This document shows positions 56,361-64,000 of a DNA stretch of 64,000 nt, in pieces (within the stretch, counting starts at the first letter, position 1; every line of letters starts with the position of its first letter). The translations under genes and the position numbers were made by a program. The notes under the pieces are model-generated. The model had not been told where the DNA came from. It did not search any database and was given only the letters and a program-made list of their open reading frames with translations. This DNA comes from Kalaharituber pfeilii (lineage: Eukaryota > Ascomycota > Pezizomycetes > Pezizales > Pezizaceae): the NCBI GenBank assembly GCA_015179045.1, contig WHUZ01000005.1, positions 1,426,001 to 1,490,000 of the forward strand. Reading direction: 5' to 3'.

Positions 56361-58446
56361 ATGCCTATGTACGTCCCCCTGCTGCCATTGTGCCCCTGCG
56401 ACAGCCGCTGACCCTACTCATAGGCTCAAGAATCCGTCAAAGAAGTATAAGCAATTTCGGCCTATGCACCTTCCGGATAGGCAATGGCCAAACAGGACTA
56501 TTACCAGAGCTCCTCGCTGGCTTTCCACAGACCTCAGAGATGGAAACCAGAGCTTAGTCGATCCCATGGTGGGTATACCCCGGGGTTGGTTTGGTGAACA
56601 CCATTGCAATCTTGCATCAATTGAGCGTTTCTGCTAACAGCACCCACTCACAGGATGGTGACCAAAAATGGGTATTCTTCAGCAAATTAGTTGAGCTCGG
56701 CTATAAAGAAATAGAGGTTTCCTTCCCTTCGGCGTCCTTAACGGATTTCGATTTCACACGCCGCCTAATTGAGACCCCAGGGGCAGTTCCGGACGATATC
56801 TGGCTCCAGGTCCTCTCTCCTTGCCGTGAAGATTTCATTCGACGAACCATCGACTCTCTCAAGGGAGCTAATAAGGCCATTGTTCATTTGTACCTCGCTA
56901 CAAGTGAATGCTTCCGGAGAATTGTATTTGGAATGACGGAGGAGCAATCTATTGAACTGGCTGTCAAGTGTACCAAACTAGTCCGATCTCTCACTAAGGA
57001 CAATCCAAATGCCCAGGAAACAGAATGGGCCTATGAATTCTCCCCAGAGACTTTCTCCGACACATCACCTGAGTATGTTATCAGAATTTGTGAAGCTGTC
57101 AAAGCAGCTTGGGAGCCATCAGTGGAAAATCCAATAATCTTTAACCTTCCTGCCACGGTGGAAATGTCAACTCCCAACGTCTATGCAGACCAAATTGAAT
57201 ATTTCTGCAGACACATCTCTGAAAGGGAGAAGATCTGCGTCTCCCTTCACCCTCATAATGACAGAGGCTGCGCAGTCGCAGCAGCAGAGCTAGCTCAAAT
57301 GGCGGGCGCAGACAGAGTTGAAGGATGTCTCTTTGGGAACGGAGAGCGTACAGGAAACGTGGACCTCGTTACCCTAGGGCTCAACCTGTATACACAGGGA
57401 ATCTCGCCGAACATTGACTTCTCTGACATTAGGTCGGTCATTGATCTCGTCGAGACTTCGACCAAGATTCCAGTGAATCCAAGAGCCCCTTATGGAGGCC
57501 AATTGGTCGTTTGTGCATTTTCTGGGTCTCATCAAGACGCTATCAAGAAGGGCTTCCAATCACGAAAGGACAAAGGCCTTGCTGACGACGACCATTGGGT
57601 CATGCCATATCTACCACTTGATCCAGCCGATATTGGCCGGACCTACGAAGCTGTTATTCGTGTCAACAGCCAAAGTGGAAAGGGTGGTGTTGCATGGGTT
57701 ATCCAACGTGCTCTGGAACTTGATCTTCCTCGCGGACTTCAAATTGCCTTTAGTAAAGTGGTTCAAGCGGAAGCCGAGGCCCTCAACAGGGAACTCAAGC
57801 CACGTGAGATTCAACGCCTCTTTGAGAAGCAGTACTTCCTTACACCCGATTGCCAGCCTCGTATTACGCTCGTTGACTACGAGTTCTCCACTGATCGTTC
57901 TGCATCCCCAATTGGGCTTGGAAAGCAGAGTGCGAACTCCAAAAGAACATTTGTTGGTATCATTGAGATGGACGGTCGCGAGCATAGCATAAAAGGTGTT
58001 GGAAATGGTCCAATATCTGCACTTGCTAATTCATTGAAGTCAATTGGCTTGGATGTCGATGTCAAGGACTACAAGGAGCATGCCATTGGTACGGGACGAG
58101 ACACAAAAGCTGCAACATTCATTGAGTGCGTTGGGGATGGAAAGGCTGTCTGGGGTGTAGGTATCCATGAGGACGTGGTCCAGGCCAGTTTAATTGCTAT
58201 GCTATCAGCAGCTTCATCGGTAAGTGCTCTACCTCTGAATTCGTGATTTGAGTATTTTCTCATGCAATTACTACGAAAATATAGTTCGTCTCCTCTCGAC
58301 CTGCGACTCCAATGCCATTTGTTGCGAAGTCTGCCAACGGCGAGCTCAGCACCCCCGTAGCACTAGGAACAAATGCTCATAATGTCACAATCAACATCAA
58401 TGGGTTAATTCAGAAGGCGGAGGAATTGGTCATTAACGGTGCTTGA
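56361..58446 (+). CDS. LEU4: 2-isopropylmalate synthase
   Basis: Exons 56361-56368 (only 8 nt), 56424-56568, 56654-58219 and 58285-58446 join in phase to 626 residues. The enzyme condenses acetyl-CoA with 2-oxoisovalerate, the first committed step of leucine synthesis. The catalytic TIM barrel begins with [17 protein letters not shown] near residue 36 and includes [19 protein letters not shown], the metal-binding [10 protein letters not shown] near 248, and [19 protein letters not shown] near 280. The C-terminal leucine-binding regulatory domain starts near residue 440 ([33 protein letters not shown]) and would give feedback inhibition by leucine. The start [14 protein letters not shown] lacks a clear presequence, so this may be a cytosolic form. 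The tiny first exon decides the start. Confidence 0.95.
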
Positions 58447-59377
58447 ACATGATTATATAATTTAAGCCGATGGGAATGCGTGTTTGGAGTAAATATGTGT
58501 ACGGGATTATCATGTTGTGAACTCGGTTTGGGTAAAAAAGTAAGAGCAAAAGTTAATGTTTTTTTGGAGCACAATTAACCTTCCACTGGTAAATTGCAAG
58601 CCGATTGCTAGCGAATGGAAAAATACTTTCGATAGTTGAGGGTAAGCCCTCCGCAAGGGGTTGTGTCCATGAAAGAAGCGTACTGGGATTGGAAGTCCTG
58701 GTTTTACCGTAAAGTTATACTCGTCGGGTACTTAAATCAGGTGATATGTTATTCTTTATTTACAGCATCTTCGCCTAAAGCTTCTTAACCTTTACAATGT
58801 TGTACAAGTAGACTTGTGTTATGGCCCGGACCAGTGGTGACTGAATCACTGTTACGAGTGGCCCGGCACACATATATGTTGATAGAGAAGTGGCCTGATA
58901 TTGGATATTTCAGTAGTCTATTGCCAGCATCGTTAGTGGTATTCAAATCCTTATCGCCCGTTTATCGCTATATTATATCCCTTATATAATCCCGGATGAA
59001 ATAAAAATGAAAGAAGGTCCTCCTGTGCAAAAATGAATTTTGTGTCTCTATCATTGTCATGTGTCGCTTGCAATATCGCATCATATTTGGGTCTACGATG
59101 CTACAATTGTCGCCAAGTCCGGTCATAATGCCACCATTACAATAAACATCAGGATGTGACTTTCATGGACTCCGTGAAGTCCATCATGGAGCGAAAACTC
59201 CCTTGCTGAGAGATATATTGTGGGCTCAGGTCCCAGTTAACTTTGGAACAGTTTCTCACGTGATCTCATTATGCCTATAAACTTAAGACCAAGCTATGAC
59301 AGCATGCGTAAAACAACCTTTTAGCATTTTATCATAACATGCAACTGGAGTTACATGCACATCACAGCAGGTGAAAG
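58447..59377. other. Intergenic region between LEU4 and the TFIIIC gene
   Basis: 930 bp with no recognisable gene or repeat. Confidence 0.5.
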
Positions 59378-62300
59378 ATGCTACGCGATATCCGTCTTCG
59401 ATTTTGGCCTTCTTACTACGACTGCCTTCGGTGGTCTGAAAGTGGAGTCCTTGCTGTGCTCGCCAATGAATACGTGCATATTCTGGTAACGTAGCCCGAC
59501 CTCTGGAAATTTTATACATGGAGAATCTACATAATAACGGAAAAAATCAGGTGCCGACAAAAGAGGACTTTAAAAAGGTAAAAGGGACGCCGCAGTTTGA
59601 CATTGCGAAGGCGGATTTTAAGGTCTCGGAAAGAGATAATGTAGTTGTGAATGAGCCGAGTAATCCTTGATACCTAGTGGAACAAAACGTTATATTTTTC
59701 TGACGGTTCGTGATGCAGCGGCCATATATTCGATTGGTGAGGAACAAGGCCCGGGGTATGTAAAGGCGGTGGAGTGGAGTCAGTTGGGGTTGTCTCACAA
59801 TCGAGGGTATTATCGTCATCTCCAGCGACGGTTTAGTGAGAATATTGGAGAAATTGATGATGGGGTAGGTGTTTCCTGGCGGTCCTTACTACGACACACC
59901 AGTTGAAACTTTTCGAAACGGATGTACGCCCGACGAGTGAGTGGAAAACCGCACATAATATCAGCAACCTGATCAGTGAGTACGACGGTTGGAATCACAA
60001 AGAATCGGATTCAAGACTACAAAGGCTGCGTAGTCGGTCGAGAAGTATATCACCGAGCGTACCGTATGCGGGAGGGCAATCTGCTAAATATGGGCGTGCT
60101 AGGCATTGCTTGGAGCTTCAGGTGTGACTTCGAGGGACTGAAATGGGGACACACTATCCTGGCTGCCGCTAATGATAATTTGGAGGTGGTCTTCATTCAG
60201 TAAGAGTTTGTCGATGCTTGTGCTTACGCTTCTTTGCCGGGAAGGGTTTCTAATGCTCGAGGACAACAGCGTTCAAGCGGCGATTTGTAAAGTTATAAAA
60301 GTGGTGCGACTGGATCAAAGGGAAGGGGTTGGTTTCTATCCCAGAATGTCCTGGTCCCCTTGGACAAGTATATCTAAGCAAAGAAGGGGATCGTTCTTCA
60401 CCATTGTTAATCGTGGGAAAGTTATCCTATACCGAGTTTTCCTGACTTTGGACGAAGATTCCGAAATTACACTAGATGTGGATGAACAAAAGCCCTTTGT
60501 CCTTGGGCATGCGGTTACGGAGATCCATCCTGTGTTTAACCTGGTATGGTATAAGAAGGTATATTTAACTTGCAGTCCCGACCAGAGAGCAAATACTGAT
60601 GATAGGGTTAGGAAATAAACGGACACATGCTCCTTGCATATGCGATACAACGCCAGTTACGAGTAGTTGCCATTCGGCCAAACGCAGAGGAATTAGTTCA
60701 GGGAAAATCTCTACATGTTTGGGAATTCGATAATGGGTTTGTAGAGCCAGTGAGCGGTAACAAACCTCAGAATTGAATCTACTAGTCATGAGGGTGGAAT
60801 CGAAGCTAATACAGGTTAACCTTGGGCAGGCCTGGTGATTTCACTTAGTTCAAAGTCGGTCGAGTCTGTGGATATTCATTTATCCACCATTCTGGGGAAT
60901 ACACAAATTGTCAACTGGAAGTTTAATGAACTTGACCCCGACGGCGACGAGCCTATGGAAGGTGGTAACGATAATGCGGAGTGGCCTTTAAATGCCTCCA
61001 GCGGTGCGCCGAAGCAAAACGAACAACATTGGGAGTATCTAATTCAGGAGAAGAAGCAGGATTTTATTGCGGAGTATGATATAAACTCCGCAACATGTAA
61101 GGTGTGGGGTATGGCAGTTAGCCCGCTGGGAGGGATGGTGGCGGTAGTGATTAGCATGGAGCCCGATGATAGCCTACAGTATGTGACTCATTCGAAGGAA
61201 ACGAGTAGGTTGCTATTTGGGTGGGAGATAGACGGAAAAACGTTGGTGAGGAGCATTTACGGTGGTTCTGTATTACCCTCAGGTGGGTTATCCCCGTTCT
61301 GTAGAGGAAGCGGTTGTCACTGATTGAAAAATTTTGGCCCAGCAATGACCAACTCGTCAGAAGACTTTATTCTGGAATGCGCAAATCTTTATAATTCAGA
61401 GGCTAGTGCAGCATCCAGAATCGGAGGGAATGCTTCTCCATTTGAATATTTGAAGACACTACTGCAAAAGTCTTCTGCAAACTTCAATCTCAACCCACCC
61501 CAGACAAAGTAAGTAAACTTTTGAGCCTATCATTTTGGCCCAAGTAACTAAGAACATGAATTAAGTACCAACACCCAGAAATCCATTTCCTCCGTTGCAA
61601 CGCTCCTGTCCCAGAATCTGTTTGAACAATCCGCACTCACAGCGTTACGGCTATCCACATGTCTTCGTTTATTTCCACAGTGCCGGCGTGAGGATGGCTC
61701 TCTCATAATCCCGTTAGACAAGAGCGAGCCACAAATCGTCGCAACTCTAGTGCTGAATACGCTCGCCGCGGCTAGAACACTCGAATTCACGGATATAATG
61801 AGCAGGCGCATAATCTATAGCACTGCAATGATTGGGATAATCGGACTACGGGCCTACGGGAAAGTTATATTGGAGCCCTGTCGGGATGCGTTACTGTGGT
61901 TGCAAAAGACAGATCCAGACTTGCGGCTTCAGGACGAATTGGACTTTGTGACAAAAGTTCTCACGAAAGGTGATGGTGGTGGCGCTGGAATGGATCAAGC
62001 TGGTACATTTAGTGGTATGGAAGATAAGATGACCAGGTGCATAATATGCGAAGGAAGTTTGAGTTGGGAAGACCTTGGTATTGCGGAGTGTTCAGAAGGG
62101 CATAGACATCGTAAGCTTCTCTATCATTTGACATGTCTAGCTTTTCTTTTTTTTTTTTTTAATCTGGAACGCGGCTAATGTACGTACTGTCTCCAGCGAG
62201 ATGCTCTATTACCTTCCTCGCAATACAGTCTGGAGACGCTTGGAGGACATGTACGGTATGTGAGCGAAGTGTGCTTGCACCCGCAACGGAAAATGTTACC

Positions 62301-62390
62301 ACGGAAGGGGAAAGTGCATCGGAGACTCTCCTTACATTGCTCACTACGGCTTGGGATATTTGTGTCCACTGTGGAGGGAGGTTTAAATAG
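59378..62390 (+). CDS. TFIIIC delta/90-kDa-type subunit (WD N-domain, C-terminal zinc finger), frame disrupted
   Basis: The start at 59378 gives MLRDIRLRFWPSYYDCLRWS and VLAVLANEYVHIL, the N-terminal beta-propeller start of TFIIIC90-type proteins. Introns were placed at 59486-59550 and 59660-59718. YSIGEEQGPGYVKAVEWSQL follows. Later blocks are WGHTILAAANDNLEVVF near 60150, MSWSPWTSI near 60350, YAIQRQLRVVAIRPNAEE near 60650 and KVWGMAVSPLGGMVAVV near 61110. The end is a zinc finger with RCIICEGSLSWEDLGIAECS, RCSITFLAIQSG and WDICVHCGGRFK. Frame breaks remain near 59805 (GGG) and 61351-61362, and a TAG lies at 59866-59868. TFIIIC recruits pol III to tRNA genes and is essential, so sequence error, missed introns or true decay are all possible. 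Yeast and fission-yeast names differ, so no symbol is given. Confidence 0.78.
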
Positions 62391-62669
62391 GCGACCATCA
62401 CGTGACACTGAATATACTCTTTAGCGAACCTCGAATCTTTCCTTTTTTTCCTTTTTTTTTTTTTTTTTTTTCGTTGCCACGGAGTGTAGTTATTCAGGTA
62501 ATCGCTCGTAAGAGTTTACATCAGATAACTTTTGAGGAGCTTTCTCTATTATGTAGCCATTTTCTTCCTATCAAACAGGCAAGAAAAAACTAGTAGTAAT
62601 CCAGTAACAAAATCATAATATGCATACGTAGAAAGTGGATACTTGAGAATACAATGGCATGCTTTGGGT
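62391..62669. other. Short intergenic region with T tract
   Basis: Convergent 3' ends of the TFIIIC gene and GUA1, with a T run of about 20 near 62452-62471. Confidence 0.55.
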
Positions 62670-63976
62670 CTACTGGAACTCAATGGTTCCTGGGGGCTTT
62701 TGGGTGACTGTTGCAAGGCATGTGAGTTAGTATATCTATCGCATTTATTCAATAGGGGAGGAGGAACTCACCATCGTAAACAACCCGACACACACCTCTC
62801 ACCTCATTCACAATCCTTGTGCTCACCCTCCTCAAAAACTTGGCATCAAAATCGTACCAATCGGCCGTCATAAAGTCCGTTGTCTTCACTGCCCTCAGCG
62901 CAATCATCTGGTCGTAGACCCTCGCATCGCCCATGACGCCCACGGCCTTACACGGCAGCAGCGCCGCAAACGCCTGCGAAATCTGTCTGTAGAGTCCGGC
63001 AGCCTTGATCTCCTCAATGAAAATGTGGTCGGCTTGGCGCGCAATCGCAACTTGCTCGGACGTGACCTCGCCGAGGATGCGGATGGCGATTCCGGGGCCT
63101 GGGAACGGGTGTCGCCAGACAAGGTCCTCGGGGATACCAAGGTTTGTGCCAAGGGCGCGGACTTCGTCCTTGAAGAGTTCGCGGAGGGGTTCGATGAGTT
63201 TGAGCTTCATGTCTTCGAGGAGGCCCCCGACGTTCTGTTGTAGGGACTGTTAATATTGGCTCTTTGATGAAAATCTGCATAGAAACAGGGAAACGAACAT
63301 GATGAGTCTTGATAGTAGCACTGGGTCCCTTGAACGAGATGGACTCAATGACATCAGGGTACAGTGTACCCTGGAGCAAAAAGTCCATCTCAACACCCGT
63401 CTCCTTCACAAGCTTCTCCGCCTCCGCCTCAAATATCTCAATAAAAGTATTCCCAATAATCTTTCGCTTGTGCTCTGGATCCTCAACGCCCCTGAGCCTT
63501 GACAAGAATATATCCGAAGCATCGACAACCTTGAGGTTGATGCCTAGCCCTTTTGTGAGCGTTTCGTGCACAATCTGGCACTCGTTCAACCTCATGACAC
63601 CGTTGTCGACCAAGAAAGCGTGGAATCGGTCGCCAATGGCCTCATGCATCAGTTTGGCGGCAACAGTGGAATCTACACCACCGCTGACCGCACCAATGAC
63701 TTGCCCAGTAGGCCCGACAATACTTCGTATCCGCTGGATTTCGGTGTCAACGAACTTCTCCATCGTCCAGTCCTGTCGGCACTTGCAGAGTTTGACGGCA
63801 AAGTTCTCTAAAAGTACTCTGCCCTTGGGGGTATGGGTGACCTCAGGGTGAAATTGGATGCCATAGAGCTGTTTTTGCGTGTGTGCAATGCCGGCAAATG
63901 GGGCATTGGAGGTTTCCGCAATAATGACAAAGTTGTCGGGAAGCTTGTTAAGCTTGTCGCCATGAGACATCCAGAC
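62670..63976 (-). CDS. GUA1: GMP synthase (glutamine-hydrolysing), 3' part
   Basis: Three exons in the window (63976-63299, 63234-62772, 62707-62670) join in phase; the 5' part lies beyond the right edge, and the acceptor at 63977 shows that another intron lies upstream. The enzyme converts XMP to GMP using ATP and glutamine in the cytosol. The end of the amidotransferase domain is seen as [14 protein letters not shown] with its His and Glu. The ATP pyrophosphatase loop is [18 protein letters not shown]. The C-terminal dimerisation domain contains [20 protein letters not shown] and ends KPPGTIEFQ. The intron at 63298-63235 has the unusual donor GTTCGT. Confidence 0.96.
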
Positions 63977-64000
63977 CTAGAGAAGCGGCGTGAGCTGCGC

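Noticed and set aside
1..64000. CRISPR arrays, bacterial operons or phage elements
   Set aside because: The window is eukaryotic with spliced genes. No spaced direct repeats or prokaryotic signals were seen.

Overview
The window is nuclear DNA of a filamentous ascomycete (Pezizomycotina). The evidence is frequent short introns (about 40 to 110 nt, donors mostly GTATGT, GTAAGT or GTGAGT), fungal-specific subunits (Dad4 of DASH, Fta4 of the Sim4/CCAN kinetochore complex, Ies6 of INO80, Slt11, Mzm1), and STAND/NLR genes with HeLo, NACHT, ankyrin and TPR parts. The class cannot be fixed from the sequence alone; an early-diverging lineage such as Pezizomycetes is a guess.

Layout from left to right. 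1-44 is the end of a gene. TSC13 (340-1385, +) and a RER2-type cis-prenyltransferase (2336-3483, -) follow. A gene-poor stretch leads to a decayed NACHT-ankyrin NLR (5472-8494, -). Next comes a dense housekeeping block: POL12 (9212-11512, +), ARP5 (-), DAD4 (-), IES6 (+), MZM1 (+) and SLT11 (-). 21.0-25.8 kb is a graveyard holding a decayed zinc alcohol dehydrogenase and a decayed kelch/membrane protein. A second housekeeping block holds lipoate ligase AIM22 (+), FTA4 (-), a cyclin-L gene (-) and SGT1 (+). A MITE and a tRNA-like relic lie at 32.9-34.1 kb. Then come an ERCC6L2-type SNF2 helicase (34861-38869, +), a DUF202 membrane protein (-), and an intact HeLo-NB-ARC-TPR NLR (42364-45448, +). 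45.5-53.5 kb is accessory DNA with nested MITEs, a TEN1-like gene, a LINE relic and a second tRNA-like relic. The right end holds COX4 (-), LEU4 (+), a TFIIIC subunit gene (+) and the 3' part of GUA1 (-).

Functional links: ARP5 and IES6, which form one INO80 module, lie 1.3 kb apart in opposite orientation with DAD4 between them. POL12 and TEN1 both act at telomere ends. DAD4, FTA4 and SGT1 all serve kinetochores. Apart from ARP5/IES6 these proximities may be chance.

Exon coordinates were derived by hand from splice signals and reading-frame continuity. Where every exon joins in phase the model is strong (TSC13, RER2, ARP5, DAD4, MZM1, SLT11, FTA4, cyclin L, SGT1, ERCC6L2, DUF202, NLR, COX4, LEU4). 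POL12 and the TFIIIC gene carry apparent single-base frame breaks that could be sequence errors.
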